DNA of 64,000 nucleotides, from positions 2,418,001 to 2,482,000 of the forward strand of contig OZ245999.1 in NCBI GenBank assembly GCA_965230265.1, in the 5' to 3' direction. The position numbers were made by a program, and so were the translations under genes. Of this stretch, positions 44,320-53,718 are shown one piece after another. The DNA comes from JAJFKX01 sp965230265 (GTDB lineage: Bacteria; Pseudomonadota; Gammaproteobacteria; Xanthomonadales; Wenzhouxiangellaceae). The first letter of the stretch is position 1; every line of letters begins with the position of its first letter. The notes under the pieces were generated by a model that had not been told where the DNA came from, ran no database searches, and worked only from the letters and a program-made list of their open reading frames with translations.

Positions 44320-46905
44320 TCAGGATACCACCAGATTAAGCAACTTATCCGGTATATGAATGACTTTGCGTATCGTTTTATCCTGTAAATGCCGGATCAC
44401 ATTTTCATCGGCTTGCGCCAAACTCAGCACTTCATCCTGATCCGCACTTGGCGGTACGGCCAAACGGGCACGGACTTTACCATTCACCTGCACCACCATG
44501 GTCACCTGTTGACGTACTCTGGCGCTCTGATCCACCGGCGGCCAACCCGCCTGTTCTATATCCTGCTGCCCTAGCTCATACCAAAGCTGTTCAGATAAAT
44601 GTGGTGTCACTGGCGCCAATAGCCGAACTATCGCCAGCCAGGCTTCGCGGGCAACGCTAAGACCTTGTGGCGAATGATCATCGAATTTCTGCAGGTGATT
44701 CAAAAACTCCATGACTGCAGCAATGGCGGTATTGAAGGTGTAGCGCCGCTCGATATCATCAGTCACCTTGGCAATGGTGTCATGTAACAAACGCCTCAGT
44801 TCCTGCTGATCAGCATTTAAAGCTTTAATATCAAGCTCATCGGGTTGACCTAGTTGCAGGTGCTCATACACTCCGCTCCAGACCCGTCGTAGAAACCGCC
44901 ATGCGCCTTCAACAGCATTGTCTGACCATTCCAGGCTTTGGTCAGGCGGTGAAGCAAACAAGGTAAACAAACGAATGGTGTCTGCGCCATAGCGCTCCAT
45001 CAAATCTTGTGGATTAACGCCATTATTTTTGGATTTGGACATCTTCTCAACTGGCCCCACATGCACCGGCTGACCATCGCTTATCAGCTTGGCACGAATG
45101 GGTCGGTTTTTATCGTCGAATTCCAGTTCTACATCAGCAGGTGAATACCAGTTAATCTGACCATCGGCCTGTTCCCGGTAAAAGGTTTCTGCCACCACCA
45201 TCCCCTGACACAGCAGTCGCGTGGCCGGTTCGTCACTATGCACCATGCCTGCATCGCGCATTAATTTGTGGAAGAAACGAAAATACATCAAGTGCAAGAT
45301 GGCATGCTCAATACCACCGATATATTGATCGACCGGTAACCAGTAATCGGCTCTCTCATCGAGCATGCTGTCTGCACCAGGACAACAATAGCGCGCGTAA
45401 TACCAGGAAGATTCCATAAAAGTATCGAAAGTATCGGTATCGCGCTCAGCTGCTCCACCACATTTGGGGCAGGTGGTCTTGCGCCACTCCGGGTCGGCCT
45501 TGATGGGTGACTGCACACCCATGAACTCGACATCTTCCGGCAAAACAACTGGCAGCTGATCTTCCGGCACCGGCACCGGCCCGCAATCAGCACAATGAAT
45601 CATTGGTATTGGACACCCCCAGTAACGCTGCCGGGAAACACCCCAGTCACGCAGGCGATAATTGACTTGTCTGCGGCCTCGACCTGCAGCAGCGCAATCA
45701 TCTGCAATCGCCTCGAATGCATCAGCGCTACTCATGCCATCGTATTTACCGGAGTTGACCAGCACGCCATGATCAACATAAGCCTCAGCTTGTACGTCAA
45801 CCACTGTGTTTGCATCGGTTGGACGAATCACCTGCACTATCGGCAAGCCATATTTCCGCGCAAACTCACCATCCCGAATATCGTGGCCGGGCACTGACAT
45901 CACTGCACCTGTGCCATAACCCATCAATACAAAATTGGCGACCCAGATGGGCACCTGCTCGCCACTGAGAGGGTGAATAGCAAACCTGCCGGTGGCCATG
46001 CCCAGTTTTTCCGCTGTTTCGATATCCGCGGTGGTTTTGCTGGCAGCTTTGCACTGCTCTATAAAGCCTGCCAGATCAGAGTTACCTTCCGCTGCGGCCA
46101 GCGCCAGTGGGTGTTCAGCCGCTACTGCCAAATAGGTTGCCCCCATTAATGTATCAGGACGGGTGGTAAAAACCTCAACCACTTCATCACTATCAGCAAC
46201 AGGGAATTCGAGCTCGACACCCTGCGAGCGACCAATCCAGTTACGCTGCATGATTTTGACGGCATCTGGCCATTGATCAAGCTTATCCAGCTCATCCAGC
46301 AGCTCGTCGGCATAGTCGGTTATTTTGATAAACCACTGTGGAATTTCACGTCGCTCAACCAATGCCCCTGAGCGCCAGCCACGACCGTTTTCCACTTGTT
46401 CATTCGCCAGCACAGTTTGGTCAACCGGATCCCAGTTCACCACTGCACTTTTATTGTAAACCAGCCCTTTCTCAAACAGACGCACGAACATCAACTGTTC
46501 CCAGCGGTAGTAGTCAGGCTGGCAGGTCGCAAATTCACGCGACCAGTCCAATGCAAAGCCCATCCGTTGCAGCTGTGCACGCATCTGATCGATGTTGTTA
46601 TAAGTCCATTGGGCAGGCGGCACCTTGTTTTTAATCGCCGCATTTTCCGCAGGTAAACCAAACGCGTCCCAACCCATCGGCTGCAAAACATTCTTGCCGT
46701 TTAAGCGATGAAAACGACTGATGACATCGCCAATTGCATAGTTCCTGACATGGCCCATATGCAGTGCGCCACTGGGGTAAGGCAGCATTGACAGACAGTA
46801 GAATTTTTCCCGATCCGGGTCTTCTGTGACCTGATAAGTATTGTCTGCCTGCCAGCGTGCCTGGATGGCGGGCTCAATGGTTTTCGGGTTGTAGGTTGAT
46901 TCCAT
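44320..46905 (-). CDS. leuS: Leucyl-tRNA synthetase
   Basis: This 861-residue class I synthetase has the HIGH motif as YPSGALHMGHVRNY (about residue 42), a CP1 editing domain with TTRPDTLMGATYLAVA, a zinc-type insert (CADCGPVPVPEDQLPV and CPKCGGAAERD), and the KMSKS motif in VEKMSKSKNNGVNP. An anticodon-binding helical domain and short C-terminal domain follow. Length matches E. coli (860). It is the first gene of the leuS-lptE-holA-nadD operon. Confidence 0.98.
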   Translation of the reverse strand: MESTYNPKTIEPAIQARWQADNTYQVTEDPDREKFYCLSMLPYPSGALHMGHVRNYAIGDVISRFHRLNGKNVLQPMGWDAFGLPAENAAIKNKVPPAQWTYNNIDQMRAQLQRMGFALDWSREFATCQPDYYRWEQLMFVRLFEKGLVYNKSAVVNWDPVDQTVLANEQVENGRGWRSGALVERREIPQWFIKITDYADELLDELDKLDQWPDAVKIMQRNWIGRSQGVELEFPVADSDEVVEVFTTRPDTLMGATYLAVAAEHPLALAAAEGNSDLAGFIEQCKAASKTTADIETAEKLGMATGRFAIHPLSGEQVPIWVANFVLMGYGTGAVMSVPGHDIRDGEFARKYGLPIVQVIRPTDANTVVDVQAEAYVDHGVLVNSGKYDGMSSADAFEAIADDCAAAGRGRRQVNYRLRDWGVSRQRYWGCPIPMIHCADCGPVPVPEDQLPVVLPEDVEFMGVQSPIKADPEWRKTTCPKCGGAAERDTDTFDTFMESSWYYARYCCPGADSMLDERADYWLPVDQYIGGIEHAILHLMYFRFFHKLMRDAGMVHSDEPATRLLCQGMVVAETFYREQADGQINWYSPADVELEFDDKNRPIRAKLISDGQPVHVGPVEKMSKSKNNGVNPQDLMERYGADTIRLFTLFASPPDQSLEWSDNAVEGAWRFLRRVWSGVYEHLQLGQPDELDIKALNADQQELRRLLHDTIAKVTDDIERRYTFNTAIAAVMEFLNHLQKFDDHSPQGLSVAREAWLAIVRLLAPVTPHLSEQLWYELGQQDIEQAGWPPVDQSARVRQQVTMVVQVNGKVRARLAVPPSADQDEVLSLAQADENVIRHLQDKTIRKVIHIPDKLLNLVVS

Positions 46906-47012
46906 AAAACAGTGACTTCTGTAAGGCGCAGTGCCGGGTTAAATGATCAATCCGCAAGCGTACTCAAAGCAGCGGTGTAATACCAGTGTCAATGACAGGT
47001 TTGAAAGAAAAA

Positions 47013-47048
47013 TGTAGGTCGGCTTAGGCGCAGCCGTAAGCTGACAAC
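47013..47048 (+). repeat. REP-like palindromic repeat, copy 2
   Basis: GTCGGCTTA (47018-47026) pairs with TAAGCTGAC (47037-47045) with one G-T wobble, around an inner GGC/GCC stem. It aligns over about 35 bases with the copy at 20014. Where copy 1 has T-A pairs this copy has C-G, so the stem is conserved by compensating changes. Confidence 0.65.
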
Positions 47049-47192
47049 AAGAAGCTCAAGCTAGCGCTACCGTTTCTATGCAAGTGCTTTGTCGGTTTAC
47101 AAGCCAGTGACTCTCAATCGACCAGCTTCAAATGCGTTGTGGGAATATCCGATTGGTCTGGGAACGGCAAAAAGTATATATTTTTAGAGTGA

Positions 47193-47220
47193 TTGCTCCC
47201 GCGCAGGCGCGCGGGAGCAA
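47193..47220. terminator. GC-rich perfect hairpin downstream of the DUF937 gene
   Basis: The arm TTGCTCCCGCGC (47193-47204) has an exact reverse complement at 47209-47220, with a 4-nt loop. It lies 25 bp after the stop of the minus-strand DUF937 gene. No T-run follows in that direction, so termination may be weak or rely on Rho. Confidence 0.5.
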
Positions 47221-47245
47221 GAAGAAGATATAGCTGATGTGGGTT

Positions 47246-47845
47246 TTAACGTCGCCCAAACAGCTTACCCAGTAAACCGCCGCGCTGTACCACATCACTG
47301 ATGTCCACATCGCCATCACCATCGGCATCCAGCAACATATTCATCAACCCGCCGGTATTGGATTGTTTACGCAGTTGTTGGCCCTCGGTTTGCAGCAGGC
47401 CAGCCAATTGCTGACTGCTTCCGATTTGCTTCTGGCTTTGCATTTTACCAATCATGCCCATTACCATTGGTGCCAGAGCGGCGAGCACACTACCCGCTCC
47501 CTGTTTGTTCATGCCACTAAAACCCGCCAGCGCCTGTTCTGCCTGCCCCTGGTTGCCACCCAGCACATGCTTGAGAATACCTTGACCCATCTGCTGTGCC
47601 TGACCAGAACCCAATAAGCCTGACAAGTTGTCCAATACACCACCATCATGGTCTTTATCCAAAGCATTCCACAAACTTTGTGCACCTGATTGCTTCTGGC
47701 TGTTTTTTGCCAAACCACCCAAAATCATCGGTAAGGCACCCTGGATAGCCTGCTGAACCTGGTTGCTGTCTGCTCCGGTTTGTTTCTGCAGTGCCTGTAC
47801 GGCCTGCGAGCCCAGCTGTTCCTGCAACATCTGCATTAATGACAT
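47246..47845 (-). CDS. DUF937 family protein (YidB-like)
   Basis: This 199-residue protein is rich in Gln, Gly, Leu and Met with DUF937 repeats (GADSNQVQQAIQGALPMILGGLAKN, LSGLLGSGQAQQMGQGILKHVLGG, GAGSVLAALAPMVMGMIG). The C-terminus has the calcium-binding-like loop DADGDGDVDISD and a basic end (LFGRR). ATG 47845 follows AGGA at proper spacing; a GTG five codons upstream is less likely. Function is unknown; such proteins are cytoplasmic and helical. Confidence 0.85.
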   Translation of the reverse strand: MSLMQMLQEQLGSQAVQALQKQTGADSNQVQQAIQGALPMILGGLAKNSQKQSGAQSLWNALDKDHDGGVLDNLSGLLGSGQAQQMGQGILKHVLGGNQGQAEQALAGFSGMNKQGAGSVLAALAPMVMGMIGKMQSQKQIGSSQQLAGLLQTEGQQLRKQSNTGGLMNMLLDADGDGDVDISDVVQRGGLLGKLFGRR

Positions 47846-48005
47846 AGTTTGTATCCTCACTAAATAATTGTCTAACCGAGATAGATTACGTTAAACGGCC
47901 CCCTGCTGCTAGTAAGATCAGGTTACAGCTTGCTTCCGTGCATTTAAGCAATGTGCCTAAGTGGGTTACCATGCGCATTAAGAAAATAACGATTGGCTTA
48001 ATGCT

Positions 48006-49505
48006 ATGCAGACGACTTCCATTTATTTGGGCGATGGTTCGGCCCCTTGCGAACTGAACCCCGCTTATTGTAATCGCCACGGTTTAATTGCTGGTGCAAC
48101 CGGCACCGGTAAAACAGTCACTTTGCAGGTGCTGGCCGAATCTTTTTCTAAAATCGGTGTACCCGTATTTCTGGCTGACGTTAAGGGCGATTTGTCCGGC
48201 CTGGCACAAGCTATCGGTCCCCATCCAAAAATTGATGAGCGCCTGGCCAAAATGAATGTCCCTGACTACCAGCCACGCCCCTTCCCAGTTATTTTCTGGG
48301 ATGTTTTTGGTGATCAGGGCCACCCCATTCGCACTACCATCAGCGAAATCGGCCCATTGCTGCTGGCCAACCTGCTGGAACTGAATGACACTCAGGAAGG
48401 CGTTTTGAATGTCGCCTTTCGGGCCGCCGATGAGGAAGGTTTACTGCTGTTTGACCTGAAAGACCTGCGCGCCTTATTGACTTATGTGGCAGAAAATCGT
48501 CAGGAATTATCCGCACAGTATGGCCATGTCAGCTCTGCCTCAATAGCGGCCATTCAACGCCGACTGCTGGTACTGGAACAACAAGGCGTTGAGCATTTCT
48601 TTGGTGAACCTGCATTACAACTTGCCGACATTATGCGCACCGATTTATCTGGCGCAGGGATTATTAATGTCCTGGCTGCCGATAAACTGATTCACAGCCC
48701 ACGCCTTTACAGCACTTTATTGCTGTGGTTGTTATCTGAGTTGTTCGAAGAATTACCAGAAGTGGGAGACCCTGACAAACCCAAGCTGGTGTTCTTTTTT
48801 GACGAGGCCCATCTATTATTCGACCAGGCACCGAAGGCATTGCTCCAAAAGGTCGAGCAAGTAGTGCGCCTGATCCGTTCTAAAGGCGTTGGTGTGTTTT
48901 TTGTCACCCAAAACCCTCTTGACGTACCGGATGATGTGCTCGGCCAACTTGGTAACAGAGTACAACATGCCCTGCGTGCTTTTACGCCACGCGACCAAAA
49001 AGCGGTCCGCTCGGCCGCCCAGACTTTCCGCACCAACCCACAATTGGATACCGAAACGGTGATCACTGAACTGGGCGTAGGCGAAGCGCTAATCTCCACC
49101 CTGCAGGAAAAAGGCGTACCGGGTATTGTGCAGCGCTGTTTACTGCGACCACCAGAGTCAAAAATCGGGCCAATTACGGCAGCGCAGCGCGACGAAGTCC
49201 GCGCGCGCAGTCCTATGTCCGGCAAATATGACCAGACCATTGACAGAGAATCAGCCTACGAGCGTTTGGCTGAGCGCGCCGAGCAGGCAGCCGCGGAAGC
49301 TGAACAGGCAGCAGAAGCTGAGGAAAAAGCCAAGCAGCAGGCCAAACAAGCCAGGCAAAAAGCCAAGCAGGCCAAAGCACCAAAACGACGCAGCAACCGT
49401 CAGTCAGTATGGGAGACCATGGGCAAAAGTGTGGCCCGAACAGTGGGTTCACAATTGGGCCGTACGATTATTCGCGGCATACTTGGCAGTATGACCAAAC
49501 GCTGA
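48006..49505 (+). CDS. HerA-like ATPase, DUF853 family (YjgR-like)
   Basis: This 499-residue P-loop ATPase has Walker A GATGTGKTVTLQVLAE (about residue 29), Walker B LVFFFDEAHLLF (about residue 262), and GVGVFFVTQNPLDVPDDVLGQLGNRVQHALRAFTP, typical of the family. The last 90 residues are a coiled coil of Ala, Glu, Gln and Lys followed by KSVARTVGSQLGRTIIRGILGS. E. coli YjgR is the closest match I know; its role is not established. It is divergently transcribed from the DUF937 gene. Confidence 0.9.
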   Translation: MQTTSIYLGDGSAPCELNPAYCNRHGLIAGATGTGKTVTLQVLAESFSKIGVPVFLADVKGDLSGLAQAIGPHPKIDERLAKMNVPDYQPRPFPVIFWDVFGDQGHPIRTTISEIGPLLLANLLELNDTQEGVLNVAFRAADEEGLLLFDLKDLRALLTYVAENRQELSAQYGHVSSASIAAIQRRLLVLEQQGVEHFFGEPALQLADIMRTDLSGAGIINVLAADKLIHSPRLYSTLLLWLLSELFEELPEVGDPDKPKLVFFFDEAHLLFDQAPKALLQKVEQVVRLIRSKGVGVFFVTQNPLDVPDDVLGQLGNRVQHALRAFTPRDQKAVRSAAQTFRTNPQLDTETVITELGVGEALISTLQEKGVPGIVQRCLLRPPESKIGPITAAQRDEVRARSPMSGKYDQTIDRESAYERLAERAEQAAAEAEQAAEAEEKAKQQAKQARQKAKQAKAPKRRSNRQSVWETMGKSVARTVGSQLGRTIIRGILGSMTKR

Positions 49506-49529
49506 TTGCGCCCCGGACAAAGGGGATTA

Positions 49530-49853
49530 TCAGCGCTCCAGATATTGCAGTTTATCCTTGACGTCATCCCAGTCAGCAGCATCCTCCGGTGGGTCCTTTT
49601 GTACTGTGATGACCGGCCAAATCAACGATAACTCGATATTGAGCTCTAAAAAATGCGCCTGATCATCGGGCAAGTCATCATCCGGGACAATGGCCTCCAC
49701 AGGGCATTCGGGCTCACAAAGTGTGCAGTCAATGCACTCTTCAGGATCAATCACCAAAAAGTTGGGGCCTTCATGGAAACAATCTACCGGGCAAACTTCA
49801 ACGCAATCGGTATATTTGCACTTTATACAGCTTTCGGTAACGACAAATGTCAT
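49530..49853 (-). CDS. fdxA: 7Fe ferredoxin FdxA
   Basis: This 107-residue protein carries a 3Fe-4S site (C9...C17...C21P within CIKCKYTDCVEVCPVDCF) and a 4Fe-4S site (ECIDCTLCEPECPVEAI). It is nearly identical in motif to Azotobacter-type ferredoxin I. It works in cytoplasmic electron transfer. It is convergent with the HerA-like gene and divergent from pcnB. Confidence 0.96.
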   Translation of the reverse strand: MTFVVTESCIKCKYTDCVEVCPVDCFHEGPNFLVIDPEECIDCTLCEPECPVEAIVPDDDLPDDQAHFLELNIELSLIWPVITVQKDPPEDAADWDDVKDKLQYLER

Positions 49854-49927
49854 ACATACACTATCTGAATACTCACACAGTGTTATGATAATCGTTTTGC
49901 ACAGATAACGACACGGATGCCATCAAT

Positions 49928-51316
49928 ATTCGTCGAACATTTTTCAATCCATCTCCGGTAAAAACTGCGGATTCACCAATCGCTGACTCTCAACACATCA
50001 CTTTTGCCGAACACGGCATCGATAACAGCAAGATCAGCTCTGGCTGTCTGAGTACTATTGCCAAGCTACAGCGGTCAGGCTACACCGCCTACCTGGTCGG
50101 TGGTGCTGTGCGCGACTTGCTACTAGAGCGTACGCCCAAGGATTTCGATGTTGCCACCTCCGCCACACCTGAACAGGTCCGACGTGTATTTCGACGTTGC
50201 CGCTTAATTGGCCGACGTTTCCGCCTGGCTCATGTGTATGCAGGGATGGAGCAAATCGAGGTGGCCACCTTCCGTGGCAGTGGCAACAGCGATATTCATA
50301 GCGAACATGAACACCTGATGCAGGATGGCCGTATCGTCCGTGACAATGTATTTGGTTCTGAACATGAAGATGCTGTGCGGCGCGATTTCACCGCCAACGC
50401 GTTGTTTTATGAACCTGGCAAGAAAATATTAATTGACCATGTCAATGGTTATGCCGACATCAAGAACCGTCGTTTACGTTTAATCGGCGATGCTGAAACG
50501 CGCTACCGTGAAGACCCTGTGCGAATGTTGCGCGCTGTACGTTTTGCCAGCAGCCGCAGCCTGCGTCTGGCTGAAGACACCCGGCAACCAATCCCTGAGT
50601 TAGCCATCCTGCTCAAACAGGTTCCACCTGCCAGGCTGTTTGATGAAGTCTGCAAGCTGATGCTATCAGGCAGCTCATATAAAGTGACCCGCAATCTGGT
50701 CAAATATGGTTTATTTGTCCAACTGTTTCCGGAAATCAGCGCACGGATCGATGATGAAGGTAAGTTATTGGCCTCACCGGTGCTGATCAAATCCTTATAC
50801 AACACCGATCAAAGGGTCAGCAACGATTTACCGGTTACGCCTGGTTTTTTATTTGCAGTCCTGCTGTGGGAGCCCTTGCAACAACGCATGGCTGAACTGA
50901 TCAATCAGCAAGGTCTGAATCAAACTCAGGCAATGATTCAGGCCAGTGAGGAGCTGCTGTTTGAACAAGCACGCAGTGTCGTTGCTCTGCCTCGCCGCTT
51001 TGGCTCAATGTGTCGCGAAATTTGGATGATGCAACATCGTTTTCGGCATATTCGTGGCAAACGCGCTGCCAGCTTGCTGGCTGAACATCGTTTTCGTGCG
51101 GCTTATGATTTTTTATTATTGCGTGCCGATCAAGACCCACAACTAAAACAGCTGGCTGACTGGTGGACCCACCTGCAAACGTTAAAACCCGAACGTCAGC
51201 GTGAAAAAATGGGGCTACCGCCAATGACTCCAGAACAACTGCGTGAGAACAGCCTCAGCAACCCTGCTAAAGGCAGGCGCCGACGCAAGCGCAAAAGACC
51301 AAAGAAAAAGCAATGA
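49928..51316 (+). CDS. pcnB: Poly(A) polymerase PcnB, probably with an AUU start
   Basis: The nucleotidyltransferase motif YLVGGAVRDLLLERTPKDFDVAT is followed by QVRRVFRRCRLIGRRFRLAHV, RRDFTANALFY and YREDPVRMLRAVRFA, and the basic tail KGRRRRKRKRPKKKQ is typical of PcnB. The first ordinary start codon (GTG 50108) falls inside the active-site motif, so the real start is upstream. The frame is open from 49892 and has no ATG, GTG or TTG there. ATT at 49928, ten bases after a GGA, gives 462 residues and parallels E. coli pcnB, which starts with AUU. It adds 3' poly(A) tails that promote RNA decay. Confidence 0.85.
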   Translation: MRRTFFNPSPVKTADSPIADSQHITFAEHGIDNSKISSGCLSTIAKLQRSGYTAYLVGGAVRDLLLERTPKDFDVATSATPEQVRRVFRRCRLIGRRFRLAHVYAGMEQIEVATFRGSGNSDIHSEHEHLMQDGRIVRDNVFGSEHEDAVRRDFTANALFYEPGKKILIDHVNGYADIKNRRLRLIGDAETRYREDPVRMLRAVRFASSRSLRLAEDTRQPIPELAILLKQVPPARLFDEVCKLMLSGSSYKVTRNLVKYGLFVQLFPEISARIDDEGKLLASPVLIKSLYNTDQRVSNDLPVTPGFLFAVLLWEPLQQRMAELINQQGLNQTQAMIQASEELLFEQARSVVALPRRFGSMCREIWMMQHRFRHIRGKRAASLLAEHRFRAAYDFLLLRADQDPQLKQLADWWTHLQTLKPERQREKMGLPPMTPEQLRENSLSNPAKGRRRRKRKRPKKKQ

Positions 51317-51329
51317 TGGCTGCCTGATC

Positions 51330-51893
51330 ATGGTTTGTTTGGTGTTTATAGGTCTGGGTGCGAGCCTTAATACGCAATCAAGGTTCAGTCATCAGGCTGA
51401 TACAGCCCACCAGTCCCAAAGTGTGGCTGGAAAACGCCTTAATCAGGCGCTGGAATTATTATCACAAACCCAGGCGACCACAGTGCTAGCGCAATCGGGT
51501 TTCTACCGGACGCGGGCATGGGGACAACTACGTGCAGGTGCTTACCTGAATGCCGTCGCCTGTTTGCAAACCACCTTGTTACCACTGCAGTTATTAAACA
51601 AACTCTTGCTGATTGAGCGCCAATTGGGGCGCCGGCGCCAGCGTAAGCGCTGGGGGCCACGTGCAATTGATCTGGATATGCTGCTTTACGCGCAAACCAC
51701 TATCAAGCATGCTCGATTGCAAGCACCGCATCCATGGATGTGGCAGCGCGAATTTGTCATGTACCCTTTGTCTGAATTGGCCGATTGGCTGAGCTCACCT
51801 CAACGCCTGCACTTACAACGCGCGTTGTTCGAATATAATGGCTGTGTTTTGACCAGACCAAAGCCGTTGAAGATCGCTAGTATCCAAGACTAG
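51330..51893 (+). CDS. folK: HPPK, 6-hydroxymethyl-dihydropterin pyrophosphokinase
   Basis: This 187-residue protein has the N-terminal VCLVFIGLGASLNTQ, a diverged middle and the signature RKRWGPRAIDLDMLLYAQ. PHPWMWQREFVMYPLSELA is also typical. It transfers pyrophosphate from ATP to hydroxymethyl-dihydropterin in folate synthesis. The ATG at 51330, 13 bp after pcnB, is chosen because it starts the conserved strand. The frame remains open further upstream inside pcnB. Order pcnB-folk-panB-panC is conserved in gammaproteobacteria. Confidence 0.93.
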   Translation: MVCLVFIGLGASLNTQSRFSHQADTAHQSQSVAGKRLNQALELLSQTQATTVLAQSGFYRTRAWGQLRAGAYLNAVACLQTTLLPLQLLNKLLLIERQLGRRRQRKRWGPRAIDLDMLLYAQTTIKHARLQAPHPWMWQREFVMYPLSELADWLSSPQRLHLQRALFEYNGCVLTRPKPLKIASIQD

Positions 51894-51990
51894 CCGCGCT
51901 TCGTTCTGTGAATAGCTGGCGTTTGATTTGGCTAAGATGTCCGCACATGTCAGACTTATGCAAAGGTTTTCATATAAGTAAAAATAAACA

Positions 51991-52806
51991 ATGAGCACGC
52001 AAACAATTAATCGACGCGTTACGCTAACCGAATTATCGCGCATGAAGAGCGCTGATGAACCGATCGCCATGCTGACAGCCTATGATGCGACCTTTGCCAG
52101 ACGTGTCGATGCGGCTGGCGTGGATTGCATCTTAGTGGGTGACTCCCTGGGAAATGTGGTTCAAGGGCAAAACACCACCCTGCCAGTAACCATCGAAAAC
52201 ATGGTGTATCACACTCAGGCAGTCAGCCGTGGGGTAGAGCATGCCTTCCTAATCGCAGATATGCCCTTTATGAGCTATCGCGATTGCGTCACTGCAGCCA
52301 ATTCAGCACAGCGATTGATGGCTGAAGGCGGTGCAGAAATGGTCAAGCTCGAAGGTGGTCAATCGGTACTGCCTCAAGTCCGTTTCTTAACCGATCAAGG
52401 TGTCCCGGTTTGCGGCCATCTGGGTTTGACACCTCAACATGTCCATCGCCTGGGCGGCTATCGAGTACAAGGCCGCGAGCAGCGTGTCCGTGAACAAATC
52501 ATTCAGGATGCATCTGATTTACAAAAGGCCGGTGCACAAATGCTGGTGCTCGAGTGTGTTCCCACCGCTCTTGCCGCCGAAATCACCAAAGCTCTGAATA
52601 TTCCAGTGATTGGTATCGGTGCAGGCGTAGAAGTTGATGGTCAGGTATTGGTGCTATATGACATGCTAGGCCTAACAGTTGGTCATGTCCCCAAATTCAG
52701 TCATAATTTTATGACTGATGGCAAAGACCTGACTGCTGCGTTGGATGCTTATGTCAGTGCCGTACGCGGCAGAACTTTCCCCTCAGAACAACATAGCTTT
52801 ACCTAA
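51991..52806 (+). CDS. panB: Ketopantoate hydroxymethyltransferase
   Basis: This 271-residue protein has PanB signatures: IAMLTAYDATFARRVDAAGVD, VGDSLGNVVQG (metal-binding Asp), DMPFMSYRD, VCGHLGLTPQHVH, VPVIGIGAG and YDMLGLTVGHVPKF. It makes ketopantoate from 2-oxoisovalerate in coenzyme A synthesis. It is followed by panC with a 36-bp gap. Confidence 0.97.
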   Translation: MSTQTINRRVTLTELSRMKSADEPIAMLTAYDATFARRVDAAGVDCILVGDSLGNVVQGQNTTLPVTIENMVYHTQAVSRGVEHAFLIADMPFMSYRDCVTAANSAQRLMAEGGAEMVKLEGGQSVLPQVRFLTDQGVPVCGHLGLTPQHVHRLGGYRVQGREQRVREQIIQDASDLQKAGAQMLVLECVPTALAAEITKALNIPVIGIGAGVEVDGQVLVLYDMLGLTVGHVPKFSHNFMTDGKDLTAALDAYVSAVRGRTFPSEQHSFT

Positions 52807-52842
52807 ACATGAGCACCGTCTTGGCTAAACCGGAGTCGCGCA

Positions 52843-53718
52843 TTGCTTGAATTGATCAAGCGCAGTGATTTGCTGCAACAAACAACCATCTGGCAACAGC
52901 AGCAAAAACGAGTGGCTCTGGTACCCACTATGGGCAACCTGCATGCTGGGCACCTGTCTTTGATTGATATTGCCCATCAGCATGCCGATGTGGTGGTCGC
53001 CAGTATTTTTGTAAATCCAACCCAATTTGGTAAGGGTGAAGATTTTGCCAGCTATCCACGCACCCTGAATAAGGACCGTGAGCAATTAATCACTGCTAGC
53101 TGTGACGCACTGTTTTTACCCACACCCGATGTGCTTTACCCTTACGGCAGTCAGGATTTCACTCGAATTCAGCCTCCTGTCAGCCTCGCCAACACTTTGT
53201 GTGGCTTGAGCAGACCCGGGCATTTTGATGGTGTCCTTTCGGTGGTGGCTCGTTTGTTTAACCTGATAAAGCCACAAGTGGCTGTGTTCGGAGAAAAAGA
53301 TTATCAACAGTTGTTGATTATCAAACGCATGGTCGAGGATTTGGGTATGCCACAACAGATTATTGCCGGCGCCACTGTCCGTGAAGCTTCTGGACTGGCA
53401 ATGAGCTCACGAAATCAGTACCTGGACAGTGCCACTCAACAACAAGCCGCTCAATTGCAGCAAACACTACAGATCGTTGCTCAGCAATTGGACCAAGGTC
53501 AATACGATACCCAAAAACTGGAAGCTGAAGCCAACCAGCGACTGGAACAAGCTGGTTTTCAACCAGAGTATGTTTCTATCCGGCAAGCTGACAACTTGAG
53601 AAGTGTCGATAGCGATAGCCTGTCGTCACAGCAATTGCGTATCCTGGCAGCCGCCAGACTGGGAAGCACCCGCTTAATCGATAATATCGCCTGGCCAGCA
53701 TTGAATATTAAAGTCTGA
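52843..53718 (+). CDS. panC: Pantoate-beta-alanine ligase, TTG start
   Basis: This 291-residue protein has VALVPTMGNLHAGHLSLI (ATP-binding HIGH-like motif), FVNPTQFGKGEDFASYPRT, GVLSVVARLFNLI, FGEKDYQQLLIIKRMV and ASGLAMSSRN. It joins pantoate and beta-alanine. No ATG is available; TTG 52843 follows a GGAG site at seven bases, so a TTG start is well supported. panD, which usually follows, is not in this window. Confidence 0.96.
   Translation: MLELIKRSDLLQQTTIWQQQQKRVALVPTMGNLHAGHLSLIDIAHQHADVVVASIFVNPTQFGKGEDFASYPRTLNKDREQLITASCDALFLPTPDVLYPYGSQDFTRIQPPVSLANTLCGLSRPGHFDGVLSVVARLFNLIKPQVAVFGEKDYQQLLIIKRMVEDLGMPQQIIAGATVREASGLAMSSRNQYLDSATQQQAAQLQQTLQIVAQQLDQGQYDTQKLEAEANQRLEQAGFQPEYVSIRQADNLRSVDSDSLSSQQLRILAAARLGSTRLIDNIAWPALNIKV

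Larger units (their letters stand above)
46906..47245. other. Intergenic region between leuS and the DUF937 gene
   Basis: This 340-bp gap holds no credible gene. It contains a REP-like palindrome (47013-47048) and a GC-rich perfect hairpin (47193-47220). It must also contain the leuS promoter, read leftward. A short antisense frame over its right end is not supported. Confidence 0.5.

Noticed and set aside
47128..47328. Small minus-strand frame after leuS
   Set aside because: It overlaps the DUF937 gene end and the GC-rich hairpin and has low-complexity translation.
51243..51329. Open frame extending folK upstream into pcnB
   Set aside because: Conserved FolK sequence begins at the ATG 51330, and the upstream part lies within the pcnB coding sequence.
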